Shown in pieces: positions 7,745 to 16,308 of a DNA stretch of 64,000 nucleotides. Position numbers and translations under genes: made by a program. Every line of letters begins with the position of its first letter. Position 1 is the first letter of the stretch. Source of the DNA: Bermanella sp049115935 (GTDB lineage Bacteria > Pseudomonadota > Gammaproteobacteria > Pseudomonadales > Oceanobacteraceae); the NCBI GenBank assembly GCA_049115935.1, contig JAGDZK010000020.1, forward strand, positions 35,327 to 99,326, read 5' to 3'. The notes beneath the pieces are model-generated. The model ran no database searches. It was given only the letters and a program-made list of their open reading frames with translations, and was not told the DNA's origin.

Positions 7745-8845
7745 ATGGTTCACATTTAAGGTTTTGCCTTGGGCCAAATTAATGTTTTGTGTCACGGCCA
7801 AGGCGGTTTCATGCAAGCTGCTAATATACAACTTATCACCCACTTCTAACGCCCCTGTGGTTTGCCCATACATACCCAGTGGGTCTTGTAAGTTAAATAC
7901 CACCTCACCTGCATCATTAATCGCAACAATATGACCAAAGTTTTGAGCTTTAGGACGCATGAAAGCCGGTAAACGTTGCACCACTTTGCGTAACGTTGGC
8001 GAATTTGACAGCATATCCAATGGCTTACTGCGAGGGCTGACCAAACCTAACCAGTACAAACCATGATTACCCTTGGCCAGGTTATCAGGGAAGCCCGGTA
8101 AGTTATCAATTAACACATCTAACGTGCCCCGTAGTTCGCCATTTAGCGCTAAACGCAGTACTCGATAACTGCCCGTTTCATTAAATAACACATGTTGTTC
8201 GTCATGGCTTAATGCCACACCGTTGGCAAAGTTAATATCATTGGCCAGTACGGTGGATACTTTCGTGGCTGGATTGTATTCAATGATGCGACCATGGCCA
8301 CCATGTTCGTTAATATCAAGTAAACTGGCTCCGTAAGTGCCATAGGTTTTAGCATGAAATTTAGTGGAGGCATCTGAAAAGTACACATTGCCATTGCTGG
8401 CCACATCCACATCATCTGCATAATTAACTGCCACACCATCTACCGTATCCACTAAGGTGGTGATGGTGCCATCCACCGATATACTCAATAAGCCTTTGAT
8501 GGCATCAGCCACTAATAAATTGCCTTGTTTATCAAATTCAATCCCCAGTGGGCGACCACCTGTATTAACCCAAGCATGGATGCTGCCTTTTTTATCAAGA
8601 AACTTAATGTCGCCACTTAATAAAGAAAAATAGAGATTACCTTTAGCGTCTAATGCTAAATCCTCAGGGCCTATATCACCGTTTAATTCAATTCTATTGA
8701 CCTGGCTTAATTGCTGATTTTGCGCAAACGCACCCGTGTAACCTTGATCATTTGGCGCTTGCCACGCAACGGGTTCAATTTCTACCGGCCATAAAGCAAG
8801 ATAGCCAGTTAACACTACAACGGCGCTTACTATAATTTTTTTCAT
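7736..8845 (-). CDS. SMP-30/gluconolactonase/strictosidine-synthase-like beta-propeller protein
   Basis: This 369-residue protein has an N-terminal signal anchor or signal peptide (MKKIIVSAVVVLTGYLAL). It then has propeller-blade repeats: GPEDLALDAKGNLYFS, GRPLGIEFDKQGNLLVAD, YADDVDVASNGNVYFSD and FANGVALSHDEQHVLFNE. This is the pattern of strictosidine-synthase-like or APMAP-type SMP-30 proteins, which act as esterases or lactonases on small substrates. AGGA 6 bases before the ATG at 8845 sets the start; the frame stays open to 8935, but that extension lies over a terminator-like hairpin. It follows the acyl-CoA operon on the same strand but seems a separate unit. The substrate is unknown. 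Confidence 0.8.
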   Translation of the reverse strand: MKKIIVSAVVVLTGYLALWPVEIEPVAWQAPNDQGYTGAFAQNQQLSQVNRIELNGDIGPEDLALDAKGNLYFSLLSGDIKFLDKKGSIHAWVNTGGRPLGIEFDKQGNLLVADAIKGLLSISVDGTITTLVDTVDGVAVNYADDVDVASNGNVYFSDASTKFHAKTYGTYGASLLDINEHGGHGRIIEYNPATKVSTVLANDINFANGVALSHDEQHVLFNETGSYRVLRLALNGELRGTLDVLIDNLPGFPDNLAKGNHGLYWLGLVSPRSKPLDMLSNSPTLRKVVQRLPAFMRPKAQNFGHIVAINDAGEVVFNLQDPLGMYGQTTGALEVGDKLYISSLHETALAVTQNINLAQGKTLNVNHDL

Positions 8846-8898
8846 ACGGGGTCCTAGGTTTTTATTTTTATGCACACAAGGTAACACTTTTTGTGCAT

Positions 8899-8946
8899 AA
8901 AAAAAGCGCTGAATAAAGAAACGGGCGATCTTCATTCAACGCTTTT
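8899..8946 (-). terminator. Probable intrinsic terminator of the acyl-CoA/SDR operon
   Basis: On the reverse strand, AAAGCGTTGAAT and ATTCAGCGCTTT pair over 12 positions with one mismatch across a loop of about 19 bases, followed by a run of seven T. It lies 89 bases past the SDR stop and before the SMP-30-like start. Confidence 0.6.
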
Positions 8947-9034
8947 AAATATGAAAAGTAAAAACTGAACAAGCTTACCAACTTGATAAAAGTTAAATGC
9001 GCTTGATCAGCTTACTCTCATAATTTGTTGACTA

Positions 9035-9802
9035 TTAGGCCAACAAATATCCACCATCCACATTAATACAGGCACCAGTGGTATAACTTGATGCATCACT
9101 GGCCAAGTATAAAACCGTACCGGCCATTTCATCTGGTTCTGCTATACGATTCATTGGAATATGCTCAAGGGCTTTTTCTAAAATAGCCGGGTTTTTCACC
9201 AGTGTTGCCGCAAATTTCGTATCGGTCGCACCTGGTAATAACGCATTCACACGAATACCCATTTGTGCACATTCTTTTGCGAAGGCTTTGGTCATTGAAA
9301 TCACCGAAGCTTTAGTAATGCTGTAAATACCTTGTAGCGAGCCAGGAATCACACCGTTCACAGAGGCAACATTAATAATGCTACCACCGCCATTGGCTTT
9401 CATAAGTTTGCCACCTTCAACACACATAAAGAAATAACCACGAATATTTACATCGGTGGTTTTTTGAAATGCCATTAAGTCGGTATCTAAAATATGGCCA
9501 AAATACGGGTTAGCTGCTGCGTTGTTCACCAAAATATCCAGCTTGCCATGTTCCGCTTTAATTTGCTCAAACGCCGCGGCGATTTGTTCCATTTCACCAA
9601 TGTGACAGGCAATGGCTTGTGCGCTGTAACCTGCTGCGGTTATCTCATCAACCACACGCTGACAACCGTCTAACTTACGGCTGGATACAATGACATGAGC
9701 ACCTTGTTGTGCCAGTAGTTTTGCAATGCTTTCACCAATACCACGACTGGCTCCGGTTACTAATGCCACTTTACCACTTAAATTGAATAATTCTGTCGAC
9801 AT
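9035..9802 (-). CDS. Short-chain dehydrogenase/reductase (classical SDR)
   Basis: This 255-residue classical SDR has the cofactor motif TGASRGIG (about residues 17-24), NNAAAN, the catalytic Ser in NVASVNG (about 147), and Tyr/Lys in YSITK (about 160-164). The C-terminal ASSYTTGACINVDGG is typical of FabG-like enzymes. GGAGAACAGT before the ATG supports the start. It is the last gene of a five-gene operon with an acyl-CoA dehydrogenase, another SDR, a kinase-like protein and a histidine phosphatase, 20 bases after the latter. It probably oxidises or reduces a hydroxyacyl or alcohol group in lipid-related metabolism. The substrate is not known. Confidence 0.85.
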   Translation of the reverse strand: MSTELFNLSGKVALVTGASRGIGESIAKLLAQQGAHVIVSSRKLDGCQRVVDEITAAGYSAQAIACHIGEMEQIAAAFEQIKAEHGKLDILVNNAAANPYFGHILDTDLMAFQKTTDVNIRGYFFMCVEGGKLMKANGGGSIINVASVNGVIPGSLQGIYSITKASVISMTKAFAKECAQMGIRVNALLPGATDTKFAATLVKNPAILEKALEHIPMNRIAEPDEMAGTVLYLASDASSYTTGACINVDGGYLLA

Positions 9803-9822
9803 ACTGTTCTCCTTATTTTTAT

Positions 9823-10533
9823 TTAACGATACGTTACCTTGGTATCGCTTAAAGTTAAATGCTGATAGTTATTAAAATAGGATAAGTTCACATTACCGGC
9901 TTCGTTAAAAACCAAACGGGTAATTGCGGTATTAGCCATCATTTCATTTAATTCAAACGCTTTGACCGCGCTGATTCCCAGCACTTTTTGCAAACACATA
10001 GAAATGGCTCCAGCTGAACTGACCACCACAATGCACTCTTTGCGTTGAGCATTTTGTACAATGTCATCTATGGCTTGGTTAACACGCTGATAAAACCCAT
10101 CAAAGGACTCTGTTAATGCTTCATTTTGACTGCCTGCGTCCAACCATTGCAAAACCGCTTGACGGTAGAGCTTATGAAATGCTTTCTCCGGATTTTTTTG
10201 CGCCATGATGTGTTGAGTCATAAATGCACGATCTTTAAAATCAGGATTAAAAACCTCTAGCACATTTTCATGATCAAACTCATTAAAATCAGGGTTAACC
10301 TTTATTGGCAAAGCCAGTTTTTTATGGGTGGCACTTTCAAAACCCGCCAGCAAATTATCCATGGTTTGTTGTTGGCGATTAAGCGAGCCACAAATTAATT
10401 GCGTAGGCTCAATGGATGCTGTCAAGCATTTGCCCATTACTTGCGCTTGCTGAGCACCCAGCTCAGACAAGGCATCGTAATTTGCTTTACCAAAACTGGC
10501 TTGGCCATGGCGAATTAAATACAACTGGGCCAC
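9823..10533 (-). CDS. Histidine phosphatase family protein (phosphoglycerate-mutase-like)
   Basis: This 236-residue protein begins with the catalytic RHG motif in LYLIRHGQASF (His about residue 9). A second catalytic region, VVVSSAGAISM (about residues 168-178), has Ser-Ser-Ala where most family members have a His (usually SHGG or SHxG). The second catalytic His may therefore be displaced or lost. It starts with GTG, 4 bases after the kinase-like gene's stop, with GGG about 7 bases upstream. Family members of this kind recur in acyl-CoA dehydrogenase/APH clusters, where the phosphorylated substrate is unknown. A phosphatase paired with a kinase-like protein could remove phosphate from a phosphorylated hydroxyacyl intermediate; that is inference. 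Confidence 0.82.
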   Translation of the reverse strand: MAQLYLIRHGQASFGKANYDALSELGAQQAQVMGKCLTASIEPTQLICGSLNRQQQTMDNLLAGFESATHKKLALPIKVNPDFNEFDHENVLEVFNPDFKDRAFMTQHIMAQKNPEKAFHKLYRQAVLQWLDAGSQNEALTESFDGFYQRVNQAIDDIVQNAQRKECIVVVSSAGAISMCLQKVLGISAVKAFELNEMMANTAITRLVFNEAGNVNLSYFNNYQHLTLSDTKVTYR

Positions 10534-10537
10534 GTGA

Positions 10538-11599
10538 CTACCCTTCGCCTTTAATTAAACGCAAACAACGGGTTTCAAGATAGCGTGCTGCATGGGCAAA
10601 ACCGGCAAAACGTTTATCTTGAGTTTGACCATGGTAATAACGGTAATAAATTTGTTGGATGATGACCGCTAAACGGAACAAGCCATACACCTCATAAAAG
10701 ACAAATGAATCTAAGCTGCGACCGGTTTTTTCAAGATAGTACGCCACCACTTCATCACGAGTTAACATGCCAGCAAGATGGGTAGGTTGACGACGCATCA
10801 TTTGAAATTGCGGCTCATCATCCGCTTGCACCCAATAAGCTAAGCTATTACCTAAATCCATTAATGGGTCGCCTATGGTGGCCATTTCCCAATCTAATAC
10901 GCCAATGACATTTAATGGATTCTGGGTTTCAAGTACCACGTTATCTAAACGGAAGTCGTTATGAATTAAACATTGGCCAACATCTTCTGGCATATTGGCT
11001 TTTAGCCAATCCATCACGGTTTGAAAATCTGTTGCATCATCGGTTTTGGCTTTAAGGTAACGGTCGCTCCAACCATTAATTTGGCGCGCCACGTAACCAT
11101 CCCCTTTACCTAAGCTATCAAGGCCTGCCGCTTTCACATCCACTTGATGTAATTCAATCAGCTTATCAATCACGTTTATACATAAGCTGCGGGTATCCGC
11201 TTCACTCATTGTTAATTCTTTGGGCATGTTTTGACGGGGGATGATGCCCGTTAGTTTTTCCATGATATAAAAATCACAGCCTAGTACATCATGATCACCA
11301 CATTTGGCAATAATGCTTGGCACATATCGATACACGGGCTTTAGCGCTTCAATAATATTGGCTTCACGCAACATGTCGTGAGCACTTTTTGCAATTTTAC
11401 CAAACGGCGGTCTGCGTAAAATATAATATTGCCCAGCAATCGACAATTGGTACGTTAAATTACTGGCACCACCTGGAAACTGAGTAATCTCTAACTCACC
11501 ATCACAGTTTTCAATGTGTTTGGCTAAAAACTGTTTAACCGCTTTATTATCTAACTCTTCACCTTGGCGAATAGAACCAGCGCTATCTTCTAAACTCAT
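10538..11599 (-). CDS. APH-family phosphotransferase (ACAD10/11 kinase-domain-like)
   Basis: This 353-residue protein has the aminoglycoside-phosphotransferase/choline-kinase fold. It shows FPGGASNLTYQL (ATP-site region), YILRRPP, the catalytic loop CLIHNDFRLDNVVL (about residues 208-221) and the metal-binding GVLDWEMATIGDPLMDLG (about 233-250). This set is characteristic of the kinase-like proteins that accompany acyl-CoA dehydrogenases and of the N-terminal domain of ACAD10/ACAD11. Those enzymes phosphorylate 4-hydroxyacyl-CoAs so that the partner dehydrogenase domain can convert them. Its start overlaps the preceding SDR stop by 4 bases (ATGA), implying translational coupling. A role in hydroxy fatty acid breakdown is plausible. 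Confidence 0.87.
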   Translation of the reverse strand: MSLEDSAGSIRQGEELDNKAVKQFLAKHIENCDGELEITQFPGGASNLTYQLSIAGQYYILRRPPFGKIAKSAHDMLREANIIEALKPVYRYVPSIIAKCGDHDVLGCDFYIMEKLTGIIPRQNMPKELTMSEADTRSLCINVIDKLIELHQVDVKAAGLDSLGKGDGYVARQINGWSDRYLKAKTDDATDFQTVMDWLKANMPEDVGQCLIHNDFRLDNVVLETQNPLNVIGVLDWEMATIGDPLMDLGNSLAYWVQADDEPQFQMMRRQPTHLAGMLTRDEVVAYYLEKTGRSLDSFVFYEVYGLFRLAVIIQQIYYRYYHGQTQDKRFAGFAHAARYLETRCLRLIKGEG

Positions 11600-12411
11600 G
11601 CTGTTTTCTCCGTCATTTTTTTATGCATTTTTTTGCCAGTGCGCTTAATTTGCATCATATAAATTTTGGGTAAAAAACGCTTTAAGCGCCAAAACATGTT
11701 TTCACGGGTATGGGTTAAAATATGAAACTTACCCGCCAGCGATTCTTTATACACTTTTGCGGCAATGTCTGCGGCGCTAATGGATGATTTTTCCATTAAG
11801 CGATTTGCTACCTTGATGCCACCTTGGTGAGTCGCACGCATGTTTTTGGTTAAATTGGTTTGGAAGAACGCAGGGCATAAAACCGACACTTTAATGCCAT
11901 AACTTTCAAGCTCTGCACATAAGGTTTCACTTAACGCAACCACTGCCGCTTTTGATACGTTATAGGCAGACATACCCGGTACATGTAATAAACCGGCCAT
12001 GGACGCCACATTCACAATGTAGCCCCCTTGTTTTTTAAGAAGCGGAGTAAAGAAATAACAACCCTTCACCACTCCCATTAAATTCACATCCACTGTCCAC
12101 TGAAAATCGCTTAATGGTAAATCATCAATGTCACCACTGGATGCCACGCCTGCATTATTAATTAACGCATCTAACCCTTTCCAACGTTGTGCAACCTCGT
12201 TGTACAGTGCTTGCCATTGATCTTCACTGGTCACATCCAATGAATAGAAAAAGCAGTCTGTACCATGATCAGCTGATAATTTTTTTGCTAACGCTTCACC
12301 CGCTTCTTGCTGAATATCTGCCACACACACAGACCAGCCTTGTTTGGCGTATTCTTTTGCCAGCGCTTCACCTAAACCACTGGAGGCGCCGGTTATAATA
12401 ATTTTTTTCAT
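11596..12411 (-). CDS. Short-chain dehydrogenase with C-terminal extension
   Basis: This 271-residue SDR has TGASSGLG at residues 7-14, NNAG, the catalytic Ser in VNVASMAG, and YNVSK for Tyr/Lys (about 154-158). A basic C-terminal tail (RLKRFLPKIYMMQIKRTGKKMHKKM) could be membrane-associated. This is the usual form of the SDRs next to acyl-CoA dehydrogenase/APH proteins. It lies 28 bases after the acyl-CoA dehydrogenase and overlaps the kinase-like gene by 4 bases. Likely NAD(P)-dependent conversion of a hydroxyacyl or keto group in the same pathway; the substrate is unassigned. Confidence 0.85.
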   Translation of the reverse strand: MKKIIITGASSGLGEALAKEYAKQGWSVCVADIQQEAGEALAKKLSADHGTDCFFYSLDVTSEDQWQALYNEVAQRWKGLDALINNAGVASSGDIDDLPLSDFQWTVDVNLMGVVKGCYFFTPLLKKQGGYIVNVASMAGLLHVPGMSAYNVSKAAVVALSETLCAELESYGIKVSVLCPAFFQTNLTKNMRATHQGGIKVANRLMEKSSISAADIAAKVYKESLAGKFHILTHTRENMFWRLKRFLPKIYMMQIKRTGKKMHKKMTEKTA

Positions 12412-12439
12412 GATAACCCTCTAAACTGATGGTTTGTTA

Positions 12440-13669
12440 TTATTTGGCTTGATTTTTAATGGCCTGAGAATATTTTTTCAATTCCCACTTCGCCACCATG
12501 CCGCGATGCACTTCATCTGGGCCGTCTGCCAAACGCAAACAACGGGCATAAGCAAAAATGCCCGTTAACAAATACTCATCACTCACTCCCGCGCCGCCGT
12601 GCATTTGAATGGCTTGGTCAGCAATGGTTTGCAACATGTTAGGTACCACCACTTTAATTTGTGATACTTCACTGAGGGCACCAATCACCCCCTTGGTATC
12701 GAGTAGCCATGCGCATTTCAACGTTAATAAACGCGCTTGCTCAATGGCCATACGGGCATTGGCAACAATATCGCGGTTGCCACCTAAGTTAATAATGGGT
12801 TTGCCAAACGCTTCACGGGCAATACCACGATTAATCATTAATTCTAATGTGCGCTCAGCGGCACCAATGGCACGCATACAGTGATGAACACGGCCAGGCC
12901 CTAAACGGCCTTGGGCAATTTCAAAACCCGCACCAGGGCCTTTGATAATGGCACTTAGTGGCAAGCGTACGTTATCAAAGCTCACTTCACCGTGACCATA
13001 AGGCTCATCTAACTCACCAAATACAGGCAGCATGCGTTCGACTTTTACGCCCGGTGCATCTTTAGGAACAAGCACCATAGAATGCTGCGCGTGTTTAGGC
13101 GCATCAGGGTGGGTTAAACCCATAAAAATAAGCACTTTACAGTCAGGGTGGCCAATACCTGTGCTCCACCATTTGCGACCATTTAATACCACCTCATCAC
13201 CTTGAATGATGGCAGTGGCCGCCATGTTAGTCGCATCACTTGAGGCAACGTCTGGTTCTGTCATGCAAAAGGCGCTGCGGATCTTGCCTTCGAGTAATGG
13301 CATCAACCATTGTTGTTTTTGTTCTTCTGACCCGTAATGCACCAATACTTCCATGTTGCCGGTATCTGGCGCATTACAGTTAAAAATTTCAGGGGCAATA
13401 AAACTGCGACCCATTTGTTCGGCCATCAAGGCGTAATCACTGTTACTGACACCTGCGCCGTATTCGCTTTTTGGTAAAAATAGATTCCACAAACCTTGGG
13501 CTTTTGCTTTGGCTTTTAACTCTTCAATAATAGGCAAAACCACCCAGCGGTTTTCTAAGGCACGCAGCTCTTCATAATAAGCATCTTGAATGGGGATGAT
13601 TTCGTTATTAACAAAGTCAGTTACTTTTTTAAGTAACTCAGCCCCTTGAGCAGACGGGTTAAAATCCAT
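12440..13669 (-). CDS. Acyl-CoA dehydrogenase (ACAD10/11-type)
   Basis: This 409-residue FAD enzyme has the usual N-terminal helical, middle beta and C-terminal helical domains. Recognisable parts are FCMTEPDVASSDATN (flavin/substrate loop, about 135-149), WWSTGIG, REAFGKPI (about 285-292), QMHGGAGVSDEYLL and the final DGPDEVHRGMVAKWEL. These are characteristic of the ACAD10/11-like subgroup. It is the first gene of the operon, divergent from a LysR gene. AGGC 8 bases before the ATG is a fair ribosome site. It likely converts acyl-CoA or, with the downstream kinase, phospho-hydroxyacyl-CoA to enoyl-CoA, with electrons going to ETF. Confidence 0.9.
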   Translation of the reverse strand: MDFNPSAQGAELLKKVTDFVNNEIIPIQDAYYEELRALENRWVVLPIIEELKAKAKAQGLWNLFLPKSEYGAGVSNSDYALMAEQMGRSFIAPEIFNCNAPDTGNMEVLVHYGSEEQKQQWLMPLLEGKIRSAFCMTEPDVASSDATNMAATAIIQGDEVVLNGRKWWSTGIGHPDCKVLIFMGLTHPDAPKHAQHSMVLVPKDAPGVKVERMLPVFGELDEPYGHGEVSFDNVRLPLSAIIKGPGAGFEIAQGRLGPGRVHHCMRAIGAAERTLELMINRGIAREAFGKPIINLGGNRDIVANARMAIEQARLLTLKCAWLLDTKGVIGALSEVSQIKVVVPNMLQTIADQAIQMHGGAGVSDEYLLTGIFAYARCLRLADGPDEVHRGMVAKWELKKYSQAIKNQAK

Positions 13670-13825
13670 GATGAAAGCCTTATTCGTTTGATTTATATGG
13701 CTCTACAGTAAAACCCTATCATCTATAAATCTAATGAATATTTTGAATTTTTATTTATTAATGGTATTAATAGTAAAAACCAGCCATCACAGCTAAGGCT
13801 TACAGCGCATTAGGCCCAATAAATT

Positions 13826-14719
13826 ATGAAAATAGACTTAAATTTATTCACCGTATTTGAAGCCATCTACAGCGAAGGCAGCTTAACCCGTGCCGCTGCG
13901 CGCCTAAATTTAACGCAGCCAGCCATAAGTCATGCCCTTGGCCGCCTGCGTGATCGTCTAGATGACCCGTTATTTATACGCCACGGCCACAAAATGCGCC
14001 CAACCCCGCTGGCGCAAAATCTGTTACCTGAAATTCAAAGCGCGTTAGCGCAACTCAACCAAGCACTGCAACACGCACACGGTTTTGACCCGGCTCTGGC
14101 CAATAAAACCTTCACCGTGGCCATGCGTGATGTGATTGAGGCAACCTTACTGCCGCCATTAGTCAGTCAATTAAACCAACTGGGGCCCAACATATCTGTT
14201 GCCAGCGTCACCATGGAACGTAAAAACCTAGATGCCAAACTGGCCAGTGGCGAATGGGATTTTGCTGTAGATGTATTGCGCCCAAGCCCTGCCAGCATCA
14301 AACAACAAAAACTCATCGAAGATGAATTAGTGGTACTGCGCCGCACCCATCAAACCAACAAAGGCACAATGAGCCAAGAGGATTACCTAAATGCCCAACA
14401 CATCGTTGTTAGCTCACGACCCTCTGGCCCAAGCCTGGTGGACTACTCACTCAGTGCATTAGGGTTAAAACGTGACATTGCACTGCGCTGCCAGCATTAT
14501 TTTGCCGCCTGCCAGGTAGTGGCCAGCAGCGATTACTGGTTAACCATGCCAAAACGGTACGCTCATATATTGGCCGAGAAATTTGACCACGTAGAACTCA
14601 TCGAACTGCCCTTTGCAGCTAGCAGTGTTGATGTGTATTTATACTGGCATGCCACCCACGACAACGACGCCAGCAGTAAATGGTTTCGTGCTTTTTTGCA
14701 GGATATTGAGCTTTCTTAA
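13826..14719 (+). CDS. LysR-family transcriptional regulator
   Basis: This 297-residue protein has the LysR winged helix at the N-terminus (LFTVFEAIYSEGSLTRAAARLNLTQPAISHALGR in outline, about residues 7-40). It continues with LDDPLFIRHGHKMRPT and a periplasmic-binding-like effector domain of the NodD/LinR type. It is divergent from the acyl-CoA dehydrogenase operon across 156 bases, the classic layout for a LysR activator of the neighbouring operon. The effector, presumably a pathway intermediate, is not known. The ribosome site is weak. Confidence 0.9.
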   Translation: MKIDLNLFTVFEAIYSEGSLTRAAARLNLTQPAISHALGRLRDRLDDPLFIRHGHKMRPTPLAQNLLPEIQSALAQLNQALQHAHGFDPALANKTFTVAMRDVIEATLLPPLVSQLNQLGPNISVASVTMERKNLDAKLASGEWDFAVDVLRPSPASIKQQKLIEDELVVLRRTHQTNKGTMSQEDYLNAQHIVVSSRPSGPSLVDYSLSALGLKRDIALRCQHYFAACQVVASSDYWLTMPKRYAHILAEKFDHVELIELPFAASSVDVYLYWHATHDNDASSKWFRAFLQDIELS

Positions 14720-14744
14720 AATAAAACAGCAAGCGGTTATTTGC

Positions 14745-14966
14745 GGCAGGTGCACGCTCCTACAAATTTTCAAATAAACCCAAACTGTACGAACTCGCAC
14801 CCAGAGTGCCCCGCGAACGAAGTGAGTGTGTTGCATATTCGGATGATCCGCCAATTGTTATTCGCGCGCAGGTGCGCGCTCCTACATATTTTTAAATAAA
14901 CTCAAACTGTACGAACCCGCACCCAGAGTGCCCCGCGAACGAAGAGAGCGCATTGGATATGCGGGT
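14745..14966. repeat. Two tandem copies of a ~122-bp REP-like unit
   Basis: The segment CAGGTGCACGCTCCTACA...AAATAAACCCAAACTGTACGAACTCGCACCCAGAGTGCCCCGCGAACGAAG begins at 14747. It recurs 122 bases later from 14869 with few differences. Each unit contains a 'GCAGGTGCGCGCTCCTACA' core like Pseudomonas REP sequences, and a conserved 'CCCAGAGTGCCCCGCGAACGAAG' tail. It fills the gap between the LysR gene and the convergent membrane protein gene. I saw no coding capacity that I believe. Confidence 0.75.
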
Positions 14967-14978
14967 GATAAGCAAACA

Positions 14979-15377
14979 TTATTTATTAAACAAACCACGA
15001 TCTAACACAATAGCAATTACTGACATAACGATGACCAAGGCAGCGGCAAAGGCAGCCAGCTCTAAACCCATAACGGTTTGACTTGTGTTGCCAGATAACA
15101 CGCTGCCGCCATAACTGGCTTCAATAATATGGGCAAACAATACCCCACCCATAATGGCAATTGAGATACCTGCCGAAATAATAATTTGCTGTTTAAACCA
15201 AGCTAACCACAGCGCCATCACACCTAACATCATATGCGTTGTGAGCTGCCAAACTTCATGGAACCTAGCATGCGCAGGCCACTGCGCATTAAACACATGG
15301 GATTCATTGATCTCTAAAAACGGGATCAAAGCTAAATACACTAAAACACCTAACGATATTAATATTTTTGCAAACAT
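14979..15377 (-). CDS. Small four-helix membrane protein of unknown function
   Basis: This 132-residue protein has four hydrophobic segments (about residues 4-20, 45-62, 66-86 and 104-126), with HARFHEVWQLTTH between the first two. His/Glu/Trp/His in that loop could bind a cofactor or metal. The frame opens at a GTG (15386), but the ATG at 15377 has AAGGTG 6 bases upstream and is preferred. Its neighbour is an NAD(P)-binding protein on the same strand, 119 bases upstream. I recognise no named family; small DoxX-like or DUF-type inner-membrane proteins look similar. Confidence 0.65.
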   Translation of the reverse strand: MFAKILISLGVLVYLALIPFLEINESHVFNAQWPAHARFHEVWQLTTHMMLGVMALWLAWFKQQIIISAGISIAIMGGVLFAHIIEASYGGSVLSGNTSQTVMGLELAAFAAALVIVMSVIAIVLDRGLFNK

Positions 15378-15495
15378 AGTTTTCACCTTTAAAACGCACG
15401 TAACGCCATCAGATATAAGTCATGAATTTACAGCAACAACACACAATATAAACGTTATCGGTGCTTAATTTAACAACCCATTACTGCCATAAAAC

Positions 15496-16215
15496 TCATG
15501 CGTTATAAATCACGGGCATCTGGCCCTGCCATTTATCGCTACATTCATCATCTAATACTAATTGAGACATAAAGTGCGCCACGTTAATTCTTGAGGTTTT
15601 CCCTGCATCAAAAATGGCGCTGCGTATGGGAGATGGGTAAATTTTGTAAGGCGATACGGATTGCTCGTCAATTAAACCGTCGGGGCGCACCACCACCCAT
15701 TGAATGGCTTTAGAACTTAGCCCAACTTCATTCTGTAAAAATGCAGCGGCTTGTTCATTATCCACATGTGGTGGCAACAAGCATCGAAGCACACTCATCA
15801 CACACGCCTCTTTAGCATTAATGGTTTCCCCTGCCTGTTTGTTTTGATTGCCCGTCGTATTCATTAATATAAATTTTACGGGCTCACTTGATGGCAGGTG
15901 TTCAATGGCCTGACACAACCTCATAACGGCATCCCTCACCAAGCGCCTAGGACTCCCAAACAAGCCTTTAAACGTGAGGTTGTGACCCAAGCAAGACACC
16001 ACCGCTTGGCAACCCTTAGCCTGCTCTATCAATTGCGCATCCGTTAATGATAATAGGTCAGCTTGAGTCACCGTTAACAACGGATTGTTTTGCATATCTT
16101 CGCCAATGGCATCCAATGAACGTACGATGATTTTGACCGCTTCACCGGCGTTTAATAGCTGCTCAACCACTAAGCGACCCGTGGCACCGCTGGCGCCTAC
16201 TACTAATGTTGTCAT
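15496..16215 (-). CDS. NAD(P)-binding Rossmann protein (NmrA/SDR-atypical type)
   Basis: This 239-residue protein begins with MTTLVVGASGATGRLV (glycine-rich GxSGxTG dinucleotide site, residues 7-14). It keeps 'QADLLSLTD' and 'VVSCLGHN' at the positions expected for extended or atypical SDRs, and ends with a typical VVRPDGL region. It lacks the YxxxK catalytic pair, so it may act as a redox sensor or a reductase with another mechanism. It is divergent from a LysR gene 93 bases away, which probably regulates it, for example as an electrophile- or redox-responsive pair. Confidence 0.82.
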   Translation of the reverse strand: MTTLVVGASGATGRLVVEQLLNAGEAVKIIVRSLDAIGEDMQNNPLLTVTQADLLSLTDAQLIEQAKGCQAVVSCLGHNLTFKGLFGSPRRLVRDAVMRLCQAIEHLPSSEPVKFILMNTTGNQNKQAGETINAKEACVMSVLRCLLPPHVDNEQAAAFLQNEVGLSSKAIQWVVVRPDGLIDEQSVSPYKIYPSPIRSAIFDAGKTSRINVAHFMSQLVLDDECSDKWQGQMPVIYNA

Positions 16216-16308
16216 GACTGTGTCCCGTTTAATTAATAAGTAAGACTATACTTATGCAAATATCAAAGATAAATTACCGATATATGCATAGTTAATATAC
16301 AAATACGT

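Noticed and set aside
8846..8935. N-terminal extension of the SMP-30-like protein
   Set aside because: It crosses a terminator-like hairpin and lacks a ribosome site, whereas the ATG at 8845 has both AGGA and a signal peptide right after it.
14639..14854. 71-residue reverse-strand ORF across the LysR end and the repeat
   Set aside because: It is a shadow of the LysR C-terminus and repeat unit, with no motif or start signal.
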